In this document: one piece after another, positions 21,931-31,614 of the stretch
Layout of the letters: the number at the start of each line of letters is the position of its first letter
How positions within the stretch are numbered: position 1 is the first letter of the stretch
Source of the DNA: a virus
Length of the DNA: 42,285 nucleotides
Strand: one strand, 5' to 3'
Virus record (IMG/VR): IMGVR_UViG_3300036846_000278
Location: 1 to 42,285 of that record
The notes under the pieces: generated by a model
The model's database searches: none
What the model was told of the DNA's origin: nothing
What the model saw: the letters and a program-made list of their open reading frames with translations, nothing else
Made by a program: the position numbers and the translations under genes

Positions 21931-24138
21931 ATGTACGATTATTCTCAAGACCTAACGGACGATCAGAAAAACAAGATCGTTAATAGTATGTTCTTGGGTG
22001 CTATACCGCAAGTAACGCAGCAATGGAAGAATGATCCGCGTACAGTCGCTGCAAATAATTTAATAACGCAAGGGTCAAGCACGGCTCCGCTTTATGGTGG
22101 AACGGGTGCTCAAGTGGCTGGCGGTTTGGGTCGCATTGCAGCGGGTTTGCTAGGCGGTCGTTTGGCTAGGCAGCAATGGGGTCAATATGGTTTGGCGGAT
22201 AATACGATTGCCAATCAGGTTACGGGTGCATTGGGTAATCAAGCCCCGCCGCCGCCCGCCGCTGCGATCAATCCCAATCTGGCAAATCCGATCCCGTCGA
22301 GCGGCAATCTCGCCGCAGCAACGCCGCAAGCGCCGGTTGGCATGGGTCAGGGTCTAGGCGGTGTCGCCGGGGCGCTTGGCGCGCAATTGCCGATCCAGCA
22401 ACCCCCTACAGCGCCGACAGGGGGCGCGCCGCCAAACCCTCCGCTTGGCCCTACTGGCGGGGCCTTGGTCGATAATACGCCAGTTGCGCAAGCCGCGCCG
22501 GGTGCGCCGGTTCTTCCGGGTGCACGTGCTCAGGGGTTCCGCAGTTATCAATCGCCTGCGTGGGATAGTGTCGAACAACAAGCGGCTGATGAATACCATA
22601 TCCCGGTTTCGATGCTCCAAGCTGTAAGGTTAGCAGGAGAAAGAACAAATACAGGTGTAATCAGTCCTGCGGGTGCTAATACCGTTTATCAGATTACGCC
22701 CGGTACTCGAAACGGTATTCAGAACAATTATGGTTTTGATCCCTATTCATCGCCATTAAATTCTGCACGTGGAGCGGCTGCGGTGTTATCGGAAAATATG
22801 AAGGCAACGGGCGGTAATCAGGCTGAGACGTTTGCGCGGTATCATGCTGGTACGGGTGGCACTCGTGGACCTATTAATGCTGCATACGTTAATAGGACGA
22901 CTGGCTATACGGGTGCTGGTCAAACTGTTGGGCAACCCGGTCCTGCTATTAATACTACAGCAGCTACGTTAGCTCCGGTACGAACATTTACCGCGCCGCA
23001 ACAAGCTGTGCCGGATTTACCGCCGCCGCCGACGCCAGTGGAAAATCAGCCGTTGCCAGATCGTGTGCAATCGGCGCGTATGGAAGTGGCACAACGTTTG
23101 TTGGCAAATACTCCGCTAACTGGCGGGGCACGCTTAATAGCCATGCAGCAAGCAGAAGCCGATCCCGGTATTGCTGATGAACAAAAAGCGCGTGAAGATG
23201 AATACACGGCTAATGTTCAGATGGCACGGATGCGGGAAGAATCTGCGCGTAATCTTTATAATACGGAAGCCAGTGCATTGTATCAGGCACCAATTGCGGA
23301 GCGTGCCGCTATTCAGGCGAACAATCAAGCTAACCAGTCTACGGCATTCCAAGGGGATATACAATCATCACTTAAGCAACAAGAAGCTCAAGATACAATA
23401 ACAGGAAAGATATTAGAAAATCAAGAGAAAGGCGGGGGCGGAAAACCTGTTACTGGTCAGATGCTTAAAGACTTGCGCACTATGTCTGATCAGAGCGAAG
23501 CTATAGATCGGTTGCGTCAGGGTTTTAGAGATGATTATGCCGGGTATGGTGTGGATGCATATGGTAATTCTGTTTTAGCTACTAAGGGAGCATTGCCAGG
23601 TTTTATGCAATCTCAGGGCGACTTAGATCAAGTGCAGTGGTGGAGGGATTATAACGATTTAGATAATGCTGCTATACATGGGTTATACGGCGCAAGGCTC
23701 AACGATACAGAATTGAAAAGATGGCGGAGGTATGCTGTAGGGCCGGGCGATAGCGCGGCTACAATTCGTACTGCTATAGATGAACGTCAGAAGATTCTTC
23801 AAAACCATTTTGGTACTGTTGGTAAAGCGGCATCTGATGTGTATAATCCTAAAGAAGTTTATGACTTAATGGGCGGTGATGATTACGTTAATCGTGCGCA
23901 AGCGTTTAATCAGTATTACACTAAGAAATATACGCCAACGCCCGGTGTCGGTACTCCGGGGATAACTTCGCCATCATCTACCAGTGCAGCAGCCAATAGA
24001 GTTATCACATTAGGTAATGGTATGCAGGTAATCAAAGACCCTGCAACGGGTAAGATTACTGTAGTTGGTGGTGCAACACGACAGAACTTGCAACCCGGTC
24101 AAACGCGCAATGACTTGCGTGCAGGATTTGGAGGCTAG
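21931..24138 (+). CDS. Ejection protein with lytic transglycosylase domain, 735 aa
   Basis: Residues about 205-330 form an SLT-like domain: AAAEYHIP-type approach (QQAADEYHIPVSMLQAVRLAG), catalytic Glu likely E237 in GERTNTGVISPAGANTVYQITPGT, and ARYHAGTGG later. It would cut peptidoglycan locally so DNA can enter the cell. Residues 100-200 are Pro-, Ala- and Gly-rich linker. The rest is Gln-rich and helical. No separate endolysin was recognised in the genome, so this domain is the only clear peptidoglycan enzyme. The linker (about 22230-22560) is a GC-rich patch inside an AT-richer gene. The ribosome-binding site TAGGAGG is ideal. Confidence 0.8.
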   Translation: MYDYSQDLTDDQKNKIVNSMFLGAIPQVTQQWKNDPRTVAANNLITQGSSTAPLYGGTGAQVAGGLGRIAAGLLGGRLARQQWGQYGLADNTIANQVTGALGNQAPPPPAAAINPNLANPIPSSGNLAAATPQAPVGMGQGLGGVAGALGAQLPIQQPPTAPTGGAPPNPPLGPTGGALVDNTPVAQAAPGAPVLPGARAQGFRSYQSPAWDSVEQQAADEYHIPVSMLQAVRLAGERTNTGVISPAGANTVYQITPGTRNGIQNNYGFDPYSSPLNSARGAAAVLSENMKATGGNQAETFARYHAGTGGTRGPINAAYVNRTTGYTGAGQTVGQPGPAINTTAATLAPVRTFTAPQQAVPDLPPPPTPVENQPLPDRVQSARMEVAQRLLANTPLTGGARLIAMQQAEADPGIADEQKAREDEYTANVQMARMREESARNLYNTEASALYQAPIAERAAIQANNQANQSTAFQGDIQSSLKQQEAQDTITGKILENQEKGGGGKPVTGQMLKDLRTMSDQSEAIDRLRQGFRDDYAGYGVDAYGNSVLATKGALPGFMQSQGDLDQVQWWRDYNDLDNAAIHGLYGARLNDTELKRWRRYAVGPGDSAATIRTAIDERQKILQNHFGTVGKAASDVYNPKEVYDLMGGDDYVNRAQAFNQYYTKKYTPTPGVGTPGITSPSSTSAAANRVITLGNGMQVIKDPATGKITVVGGATRQNLQPGQTRNDLRAGFGG

Positions 24139-24140
24139 CA

Positions 24141-26186
24141 ATGGCTGGTCAGGAATTAACCGATCCTCGCTTAATAGCGGAGTTCAACGATAGGCAAGCT
24201 GCGGCTGATGCCGGTTTGGATTTCGACAAGATCAGCCGATCACAACAATATAAAGACACGCTTGAGAACAATTTGAAGTTTGGCCGCAATACTGGATTTG
24301 CTGGTATAGGCTCGATGGATAATGAGGGTAGTGTTGGCAATAGCTGGTTTCGTGGGCAAGTCGGGCAAGCACTGGAAGGGGCCGCGCAGGGTATTACGCG
24401 CTTGGGCAATACGGCTGAAAAAGCCATTGGCCTTGATCCGAACCAAGGTGCGCTTGGTGGTGAGGGGATGTTTAGCGATGCGGCTGTAGATTACAACGAT
24501 GCACAGGCACGCATTAATGCTATGCGCCATGCGCAGGGTATGCAAGCACGCGGGCGTACTGGTCCTGATTTGGCTGCAATGGCAGGGTCATTAATGACAC
24601 CTATGATTGGCGGTGGTGCGGGCAAAGGGATTGTCGGTGCAGCTTTGCACGCAGCGGGACAAGGAGCCATTCAAGCCGGATTGCAGCCGGTGGACGATAC
24701 ATCGAAAGACGATTTCTGGACACAGAAGGCCATGCAGATTGCAAGCGGGGCGGGAACAAGTGCGGCGGTGGGCACAGCTTTGAAGGTGCCGGGGGTGGTG
24801 GCGGGTGCATTGGGTTCTAGGGCCGCAGACGTGGCGCAGAATGTGGATCGGTTTGACCGCCTAGGCTTGACCCCCTCACTGGCTGAGACAAGCCCTAGTC
24901 GGGGTACACAGCAGGTTTCCAAGGCGTTGGCGGGAACGCTTCTTGGTGGTCCGATTGCCAAACGCGCGGCGGGTACGCTTAGTGATTTGGGGGGCGTGGT
25001 TTCGGATACGGCTGACCAGATTGCCGGTGGTCAAGCTCCAAGCCGTTTTGATCTAGGACAACTATTAAAGAGTGGTCTTGAGAACTTTAGGGAACGTTTT
25101 AAAGAACAATCAGATGATAATTATGATGCTGTAAAAGCTATAGTACCTAAAGATACCATGGTTGATATGAATGATACTGTTAATGCTATGCGCGGGCCTG
25201 TTAATCAGTTTCCAAATGCTCCGGGTTTAGGTGAGGCGTTGTCTAGCCCTAAGCTTGCTAAATGGGCTAATATATTATCACTTCCAGATAATTTAGGCTC
25301 ACAGCCTCTTTCATTTGCCGAAGCACATGCGATGCGTGCGCGTATAGGCGATTTGATGAATGCTAAACCAGGTGAGATAACTGATTTACCTACAGGCGAT
25401 TTAAAGCAAGTTTACGGTGCTTTATCTGAGTCTATGAAAAATGCCTTGGGTGAAGGTACTCCTGAAAGAAAGGCATGGGACGATGCTTATAATTTCTATA
25501 AACAGGGTCGTAGTACAATAGATAACGTTATACAACCATTATTGAATAAGCCATCTGGCGAGAACATGGTTGACACTATACAGAATATGGTTAAACAAAA
25601 TGGCGTAGGTGTTCAAACTGTTAGAAACTCATTAGAACCCGATGATTGGGATAAAGTTGCTGGATATATGTTTAGTAATCTCGGTCAAGCTAGACCGGGT
25701 GAAGCTGGTGCATCGGGTCAAGCTTTTAGTATTAATAAGTTTTTAACTGACTTTAATACATTACGCCAAAATCCGGAAGCCTTTAATGCAGCGTTTGGCG
25801 GAACTAAATATGAACCGCTTGCTCAACGCTATCAGGACATAGCAGACATAGCCGATCAGGCTAAAAAGTCTGGTGAGTTTGTGAATAGGTCACAGTCCGC
25901 GAATGTCGGTGCTAATCTTGGAATAATAGGGGGTTTATTTACACATCCCCATATTGCTATTCCAACAGTAGCAAGCGGTTATACGGGTGCCGGTATCTTA
26001 GCCAATCCAACGGTCGCGCGGACTGTTGCTAATATGGGTCGCGCCTATCAAGCTATGGGGACAACGCAGCCGAGAACGCTAACTCGTTATTTGATGGAAC
26101 AGACGGCGAAGCTTCATGGGCTTGGTATGCAGCAAATTCCGGGTGCGGCTGCTATTGGTGTAGGTCGTGCTATAGGAGGTCCGTAA
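24141..26186 (+). CDS. Large internal virion / ejection protein, 681 aa
   Basis: The third ejection-type gene. It starts with charged helices, then has a Gly/Ala-rich stretch about residues 140-215 (GSLMTPMIGGGAGKGIVGAALHAAGQG, SGAGTSAAVGTALKVPGVVAGALG) that could span or insert in a membrane. A long helical middle follows, and a second hydrophobic stretch lies near residues 590-640 (NLGIIGGLFTHPHIAIPTVASGYTGAGIL). Similar architecture is seen in phage DNA-transfer proteins. The first 900 bases are GC-rich and the rest AT-rich. Its stop overlaps the next start (TAATG). Confidence 0.7.
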   Translation: MAGQELTDPRLIAEFNDRQAAADAGLDFDKISRSQQYKDTLENNLKFGRNTGFAGIGSMDNEGSVGNSWFRGQVGQALEGAAQGITRLGNTAEKAIGLDPNQGALGGEGMFSDAAVDYNDAQARINAMRHAQGMQARGRTGPDLAAMAGSLMTPMIGGGAGKGIVGAALHAAGQGAIQAGLQPVDDTSKDDFWTQKAMQIASGAGTSAAVGTALKVPGVVAGALGSRAADVAQNVDRFDRLGLTPSLAETSPSRGTQQVSKALAGTLLGGPIAKRAAGTLSDLGGVVSDTADQIAGGQAPSRFDLGQLLKSGLENFRERFKEQSDDNYDAVKAIVPKDTMVDMNDTVNAMRGPVNQFPNAPGLGEALSSPKLAKWANILSLPDNLGSQPLSFAEAHAMRARIGDLMNAKPGEITDLPTGDLKQVYGALSESMKNALGEGTPERKAWDDAYNFYKQGRSTIDNVIQPLLNKPSGENMVDTIQNMVKQNGVGVQTVRNSLEPDDWDKVAGYMFSNLGQARPGEAGASGQAFSINKFLTDFNTLRQNPEAFNAAFGGTKYEPLAQRYQDIADIADQAKKSGEFVNRSQSANVGANLGIIGGLFTHPHIAIPTVASGYTGAGILANPTVARTVANMGRAYQAMGTTQPRTLTRYLMEQTAKLHGLGMQQIPGAAAIGVGRAIGGP

Positions 26187-26554
26187 TGGCTTTTGTTGCC
26201 GATCCTACATATCAGACATTCGGAGCTTGGACGTTCGGTCATATGACCGGAGCGAACGAAGGTGGTCAAGCAACTCTAACACAACAGACTGCAACACTTG
26301 GTGCTTTGACGTTTTCTGCGACGACATTTAGTAAAGCTACTCCTACAAGTGGTACTATTAACGGTGCTACAGCGGGTTCTGTTATTACTGCGTCTGGTTT
26401 GCCGACTGGCTTAACTATTAATAGTGCTGCTAGGACATGGGCGTGGGACGGCACAGGAGTTATAAGCACTGGTTCTTTCACTTTGACTGAGACATTAAAT
26501 ACTGTCAGTAATAGCCCACATATAAGTACAATAAATTATAGTATTACGGCATAG
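26186..26554 (+). CDS. Single Ig-like (He_PIG-type) domain protein, 122 aa
   Basis: The second half (SVITASGLPTGLTINSAARTWAWDGTGVISTGSFTLTETL) follows the putative-Ig pattern in which LPxGLT is followed by GxxxTGxFTLT. The protein is Thr/Ser/Gly-rich and beta-rich with no charged patches. Such domains decorate phage tails and capsids and bind carbohydrates weakly. It lies before a cadherin-like and beta-propeller spike gene, so it may be a spike base, adapter or decoration protein. It overlaps the previous gene by TAATG and has AGGAGG upstream. Confidence 0.65.
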   Translation: MAFVADPTYQTFGAWTFGHMTGANEGGQATLTQQTATLGALTFSATTFSKATPTSGTINGATAGSVITASGLPTGLTINSAARTWAWDGTGVISTGSFTLTETLNTVSNSPHISTINYSITA

Positions 26555-26567
26555 GTAGGGATATACG

Positions 26568-28952
26568 ATGCTTTATATGAGCCTCAGTGGCGATACTCAG
26601 CCTGAGAACACGCCTATTAATACAGAGATAGGTGTTATCGCCATGAACAACGACCCAAGCAACAGTGCTTGGGAATATAGCATTGTGTCTGATCCTGATG
26701 ATGTATTCACGCTTGATGGTAATACGTTAAAGAATGCTGTTGTGTTCAATTATGATAATAGCCCGTCACATAGTGTCGCTATTAAAGCTCATACATCTGG
26801 ACAGCCCGATGTTGTCAATTTTTTCACGATTGGCGTTTTGAACGTAACCGAGTCTAGCTCTAGTTCATGGCGGACAAACCGTAATATTATCGGCGGCGGT
26901 GGTTGGGCGACTGGTATTGATATTGCCGACGATGATACCAAGATTATCCGCAATGATGTAACGGGTGTGTTTTTCCGTAAAGACGCAGATGACTGTTGGA
27001 CGCCATTAATGCGTAATGGTGATAATATCTACCTTACGGATATTATTGGTTGTGGGATATACGACGCAGCTATTGCCCATAGCAATTCCGATCATATGGC
27101 GTTTATCCAATGGGGCCGGTTGTATATGACAACCGATGGCGGCAAAACGCTAGAAGAGAATACGGCATGGATTGGCGATCCCAAGTGTGCGCCGAATGAC
27201 AGCCTGCGGACCATGGGCGCGCCATTGCGGTATGATCCGGTTAACCCGTTCGTGCTGTTCTCTTGCACGCCAACGCACGGTGTCCGGTTCACCCTAGACG
27301 GCGGCAAGCAGTGGATCACGGTGCCGGTCGATCAGGTGCCGTTGCCGACCAAAGCAGCCATTGCCTTTGATGCGACTTCGGTGACGGATGGGCGTTGCAT
27401 GTCGGTCTATATCTCGATTGGAACCGCGCTCTACTGGACTGGTGACGGTGGCTTTACATGGTGGATAGTCCCCGGCTCGGAAGATGCGCTGATATGCCAT
27501 ATCGCGGTTGATCCCTTTACCAGCTTTTTGCATGTCATCGGGCATCCGACAAACATGGATTATAATTCTTTTTATAACCGTTGGGATGGTAGAAATTGGC
27601 TTAACGCGACTAACGCACAAGGGCATTCTGTTTGTGTAAGTCCCGCTACGGGTTATGTCTATATTATGGATACCAGCGGTAGTACGTATTTATCTACAGA
27701 CGGTGGTTTACATTTTTCCGGGTATATGGATAAGCACAGGGAAGCCGATAGGATCACATGGCATGAAACTACAGATGAATGGTATATGGCTAATGGGAAT
27801 TTCTGTATAGATAGCCATGACGTGATCTGGATGGTAGAAGGAATAGGTGCGTGGACTTCCTTAGCGCCGCAAGCGCATATAAGCCTTTTAACGTGGACTG
27901 AGGCATCTGTCGGCTGCGAAAGCATGGTGATTGACAGTCTGAACATGAAGCCAGACGGAACGCTTCTCGCGGCTATGCATGACCGTACAGCTATGGTTAT
28001 CCCTAAGCCCGGTATTGAGTATCCTACTATTAATGCTAATGATGGTGTGCGCTCAATCCGCCATAGCAACGGGATAGATTGGGCGCAAGACGATCCTGAT
28101 TTTCTGGTCTGTACTGTCATGGAAGGTAATGGCATGTATAGCCCTAGCAACGGGGCAAACTGGTATAGCTTTGAAGGTGATATACGAGTACAGAGCGGGG
28201 ATTATGGCGGCGGTAATATCATAGCATTTGATAGTAATACAATTTTGCAAGCGCAAACCAATGACGGTAAGTTCATGCGCACCGTTGACGGTGGGCGTAA
28301 TTGGGATGAAGTTATTTTTGGTAACGGCGCAAGACATATGTTTCACCATATGTACCCTTACCAACGGTCTATATTAATACGAGACAGATTTGTCGATAAT
28401 GCAGGTTGGGTCTATCTTATTAATAGCGATGCTCAAACGCCAGACGATCTTAGCTCACGCGGGCTTTGGCGGATTACCGACAAGGGTGCAACCCTAGAGC
28501 GCATATTGGACGGCTATATCAGCCATGCTTCGCGCGATTTCTTCAACGGCAAACTTGTCCAGCGTTCGGCGAATGAGTTGTGGTGGACGGCAGGAGACGC
28601 GGGCTTTGGTGTGCAACGGTCGCTAGACGGGGGTCGTGCATGGAATGACGTAGCTGGTGATGATAACATTAATGGCACTGGCTTTGTGTTCTCGGATACC
28701 TATGGAATAGCATTTGGTCCTAGCGAGATTTACGCGATTGGGCATCGCATGAACGGCCATTACGCGCCGACCAATTGGGATACGTACGGCTTATGGATGA
28801 GCGCCAACGATGGTAAATACTGGACACGGATACTGCACATACCGGAAGGTTATATAGATCGGCCTAGCTGCATGGCTGCTGATCCAAACGTGTATGGTAA
28901 ATGCTATATAGGTTATCCATCAGCCGGGATCGTGATGGTAGAATTTAAGTAG
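26568..28952 (+). CDS. Tail spike with BNR/Asp-box propeller, 794 aa
   Basis: The N-terminal 110 residues are cadherin-like (DVFTLDGNTLKNAVVFNYDN). The rest holds at least seven Asp-box motifs (SxDGGxxW type): TTDGGKTL, TLDGGKQW, TGDGGFTW, STDGGLHF, TVDGGRNW, SLDGGRAW and SANDGKYW. This spacing is seen in sialidase-like and GH74-like double propellers, which bind or cut polysaccharide. The role is probably receptor or capsule recognition, perhaps depolymerisation; catalytic Asp residues cannot be assigned by eye. A GC-rich patch runs about 27180-27540. It is AT-rich elsewhere. Confidence 0.75.
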   Translation: MLYMSLSGDTQPENTPINTEIGVIAMNNDPSNSAWEYSIVSDPDDVFTLDGNTLKNAVVFNYDNSPSHSVAIKAHTSGQPDVVNFFTIGVLNVTESSSSSWRTNRNIIGGGGWATGIDIADDDTKIIRNDVTGVFFRKDADDCWTPLMRNGDNIYLTDIIGCGIYDAAIAHSNSDHMAFIQWGRLYMTTDGGKTLEENTAWIGDPKCAPNDSLRTMGAPLRYDPVNPFVLFSCTPTHGVRFTLDGGKQWITVPVDQVPLPTKAAIAFDATSVTDGRCMSVYISIGTALYWTGDGGFTWWIVPGSEDALICHIAVDPFTSFLHVIGHPTNMDYNSFYNRWDGRNWLNATNAQGHSVCVSPATGYVYIMDTSGSTYLSTDGGLHFSGYMDKHREADRITWHETTDEWYMANGNFCIDSHDVIWMVEGIGAWTSLAPQAHISLLTWTEASVGCESMVIDSLNMKPDGTLLAAMHDRTAMVIPKPGIEYPTINANDGVRSIRHSNGIDWAQDDPDFLVCTVMEGNGMYSPSNGANWYSFEGDIRVQSGDYGGGNIIAFDSNTILQAQTNDGKFMRTVDGGRNWDEVIFGNGARHMFHHMYPYQRSILIRDRFVDNAGWVYLINSDAQTPDDLSSRGLWRITDKGATLERILDGYISHASRDFFNGKLVQRSANELWWTAGDAGFGVQRSLDGGRAWNDVAGDDNINGTGFVFSDTYGIAFGPSEIYAIGHRMNGHYAPTNWDTYGLWMSANDGKYWTRILHIPEGYIDRPSCMAADPNVYGKCYIGYPSAGIVMVEFK

Positions 28953-28985
28953 ATAGAAACTAGGGGGCTTATGTAGGAGGCATTA

Positions 28986-30938
28986 ATGCCCTTTGATGGC
29001 TCGGGCAATTTCACGCGCGTTCACAAGTGGACGGATGATCGTGATAACAATATCAAGATTTTAGCGGATCGCCACGACGCAGAGGATGATAACTTTGCGA
29101 GCGCGTTTAATCTGGCGTTCATGCGGACCGGCATTGTTCCCATGACAGGCAATCTGAATATGGGTTCTAATAATATCAATGCAATTAGTGCTGGAACTGT
29201 AACGGTACCTTCTGTCACATTTGCGTTAAGTAATCTAACGGGTTTCTATCAGCCGAATAGCAACGCATTAGGTTTCACTATTAATGGGACTGAAAGGTTT
29301 GAGGTTAATAACGTTGGTGCTCATGTTTTTGGTGCTCTTAGCGTGGATGGAGCTATTACGGCAGCTTCACTTACGGCTAGTGGACTATTGACTGCTTCGG
29401 CGGGTTTAGCTGTTACAGGTGGTACTACTACGGATACGTTGACGGTTACGGGACTATTAACTGCCTCTAACGGTATAAATGTGACAGGCGCTATTACTGC
29501 TACTGGTGATATTAGCAGTAGCGGCGTATTACATAGTAATGGTGTTGTTTCTAACGGTAGTGTTAATGTTAATTCAGGTGTGGTAGATGTTCAAACTGCT
29601 GGCATGGGAGGTGTACAGTTAATAAGCACTGATGCTACGCATACTGGCTATATAGGGTTTTTTGATAACACACCTACTCGTAAAGGCTATATTGGGTTTA
29701 TACCTACGGCTACTGGCGCGCAGTCCATGGCCTATCAGAATGAGACTGGCGGTAATCATCAGTTTGCGCAGAATATTGACTGTCTCGGCACGACGATTGA
29801 TGTAAACGCTAGTAAAGCTATCTGGCAACATGATGGTACGAATTGCTTTTTCCGTGCGCAGACAGGTATGTTAAATCTTGGCGCTGTTGGCGCCAATGAT
29901 ATGGTCATAGATACCAGTCATAATGTAACTGTGTACCATAATTTGACTGTTGACGGTACTACATATTTTGGTGATACCAGTTTCTATGCCAGTAACGCTC
30001 TAGGTGGTGCTGGTTTTGTTGGTCTAAATTTTAATCCAAACTGCTATATTCAATATAATCGTTCTAATGGTGCTTTATTGTATGCTGTGAATAGTAGTAC
30101 AATATTTCAATTTGGACCAAGCGACTCATATGTAAATGGGAATTATCATGTAAGTAATGTTCTCTATGTAGGACCGAATAGTCCTTTAAGTGTAAAGCAT
30201 GATGGTAGTAATGGATTTATGTTTTCTGGTATTGGTAATCTGACTTTAGGAGCCCAATCTACAAGTACCGTGGTAATTGGTACTAATGTTGTTTCCGTGT
30301 ACGGTTTGGTAGCTACGCAAGGGACTAATTCTGGCGTACAAATAATGGAGCGTGATACCACTAAGAATTGGATTTTGTACGGGCAAGGCGGTTTCTTTAA
30401 GCTATGGTCAACTAGTAATGGCGATACATGGCTTATGACTGACACATCATTTACGCCTAATGTTGATAATTCCGTTATTTGCGGAGGACCGGGACATAGG
30501 TGGCAATCTGTATGGGCCGTAAGTAGTAATATCCAGACTTCCGATGCCCGCGAGAAGCGGTGGCGCGGGGGTTTGAACGATAACGAGTTAGCTACATCAA
30601 AGGAATTAATAGCAGAGATTGGCATATACCAATGGCTGCGCGATCTGGACAAGGACGGTGAGGAAGCCAAGTTACAATGCGGTCTAGTTGCGCAGAGGGC
30701 TATTGAGATATTCGAGCAACATGGTCTTAATGCACTAGATTACGGCTTTGTCCGGTACGATGAATGGGAAGATACGATTGTTAATGATAAGGATATGCAG
30801 CCGCAGGTACAGCTTGGTGGTAATCGCTATTCGATTATGTTCCCCGATCTTATTGCGTTTATGATGGTCGGGCAGGAACAGCGGTTAAGCGAGATTGAGG
30901 CCAAGGTTGAGCATTTGCGCGGCTATGGAAGCAAGTGA
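28986..30938 (+). CDS. Tail fibre with S74 intramolecular chaperone, 650 aa
   Basis: The N-terminal part (DGSGNFTRVHKWTDDRDNNIKI) is typical for virion-anchoring fibre ends. A long beta-repeat shaft follows, with repeated TASGLLTAS and TATGDISSSGVL-like segments. The C-terminus has the peptidase S74 layout: SSNIQTSDAREKRWRGG (the SD dyad at the cleavage site), IGIYQWL, CGLVAQRAIEI, and a final coiled coil (EQRLSEIEAKVEHLRG). The S74 domain helps trimer folding and then cuts itself off. Start ATG 28986 sits in a CATTAATG site with AGGAGG upstream. It is the last rightward gene. Confidence 0.85.
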   Translation: MPFDGSGNFTRVHKWTDDRDNNIKILADRHDAEDDNFASAFNLAFMRTGIVPMTGNLNMGSNNINAISAGTVTVPSVTFALSNLTGFYQPNSNALGFTINGTERFEVNNVGAHVFGALSVDGAITAASLTASGLLTASAGLAVTGGTTTDTLTVTGLLTASNGINVTGAITATGDISSSGVLHSNGVVSNGSVNVNSGVVDVQTAGMGGVQLISTDATHTGYIGFFDNTPTRKGYIGFIPTATGAQSMAYQNETGGNHQFAQNIDCLGTTIDVNASKAIWQHDGTNCFFRAQTGMLNLGAVGANDMVIDTSHNVTVYHNLTVDGTTYFGDTSFYASNALGGAGFVGLNFNPNCYIQYNRSNGALLYAVNSSTIFQFGPSDSYVNGNYHVSNVLYVGPNSPLSVKHDGSNGFMFSGIGNLTLGAQSTSTVVIGTNVVSVYGLVATQGTNSGVQIMERDTTKNWILYGQGGFFKLWSTSNGDTWLMTDTSFTPNVDNSVICGGPGHRWQSVWAVSSNIQTSDAREKRWRGGLNDNELATSKELIAEIGIYQWLRDLDKDGEEAKLQCGLVAQRAIEIFEQHGLNALDYGFVRYDEWEDTIVNDKDMQPQVQLGGNRYSIMFPDLIAFMMVGQEQRLSEIEAKVEHLRGYGSK

Positions 30939-31022
30939 TGCGCTGGTCGCTATTAATAGCTCTAGCTATGTTAGCAAGCTGTATCGTAGAACAAAACACG
31001 CGCTTATGGATCGGGAAGCCTG
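30939..31022. other. Convergent junction without a clear terminator
   Basis: Rightward late and leftward replication transcripts meet here within 84 bp. It carries a perfect 12-bp palindrome GCTATTAATAGC (30949-30960), one of the YATTAATR sites, but I see no stem followed by a U-tract on either strand. Late transcripts may run into the opposite genes as antisense RNA. Confidence 0.5.
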
Positions 31023-31403
31023 CTATTTCGTGTCCACACGTTCAGCCGTAGCATTCTCATGGTTAAGGCGTGCTATGTCAGTGGGTTTTCTGAACGGCCA
31101 ATTTTTCTTACCAAGATGCTTAATGCGTTGGTAAACCCAAAATTCATGCAACAAGGTTTCTAGCTCGCCTAGTGTTTTAACCCCGTAACCGTCTTGCATG
31201 ACATTGCGTTGGATGGCCTTTAATACATCATGTGCGCCCGATGGTGGCACAAAATATCCTGCGGCACGTAGATATATGGTGATGGTAGCGCCATGACGTG
31301 CGCCGCTTAACAAGTCATAATTCCGGTAGATCAGGTCATTTTTGCCCGATAAGCGCATCTTGGCGAAGCGTTGCCAGCGCGCGGCGTTTTCAGCATCAGC
31401 CAT
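31023..31403 (-). CDS. Unknown protein, 126 aa, last leftward gene
   Basis: I do not recognise it. It is basic and soluble, with an N-terminal helix (AARWQRFAKMRL), a central GARHGATITIYLRAAGYFVPPSGA segment, and helices with LETLLHEFWVYQRIKHLG. It has no enzyme motif that I can name. The start (TAATG) overlaps the stop of the membrane gene at 31403-31597. Neighbouring small membrane proteins make a lysis-related role possible, but I see no muramidase, amidase or peptidase signature. Confidence 0.65.
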   Translation of the reverse strand: MADAENAARWQRFAKMRLSGKNDLIYRNYDLLSGARHGATITIYLRAAGYFVPPSGAHDVLKAIQRNVMQDGYGVKTLGELETLLHEFWVYQRIKHLGKKNWPFRKPTDIARLNHENATAERVDTK

Positions 31404-31597
31404 TAGAGAAAGACCTTCGCTAGTACCGCGCCAGCCGTCAGGATCGCGGCAAAGGCGGTCATGGCAGCGAAGATGCTGTTCCGCCTGAGGAAGCCGGTTT
31501 CTGTCAGTAATTTATATCGTTCGGCCATGAACTTCTCTGTCTCGGCCATCTGATGCCGCATCCGGATTAATTCCGCGTTGTATTCTTGTTCGGTCAT
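31403..31597 (-). CDS. C-tail membrane protein, 64 aa, holin candidate
   Basis: The first 40 residues are a charged helix, probably coiled coil (EYNAELIRMRHQMAETEKFMAER), followed by one hydrophobic membrane segment at residues about 42-63 (IFAAMTAFAAILTAGAVLAKVFL). This topology (cytoplasmic helix, single C-terminal membrane span) occurs in some phage holins and in small regulators of membrane proteins. GGGAA lies upstream of ATG 31595-31597 and the leader holds a large inverted repeat (31615-31688). It is the best holin candidate of this block, but without an endolysin beside it the call is weak. Confidence 0.6.
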   Translation of the reverse strand: MTEQEYNAELIRMRHQMAETEKFMAERYKLLTETGFLRRNSIFAAMTAFAAILTAGAVLAKVFL

Positions 31598-31614
31598 TCA
31601 GGGTTCCCAAATGC

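Noticed and set aside
30895-31134. A plus-strand frame of 79 codons across the convergent junction
   Set aside because: It overlaps the end of the fibre gene and the opposite unknown gene and has no suitable start site or composition.
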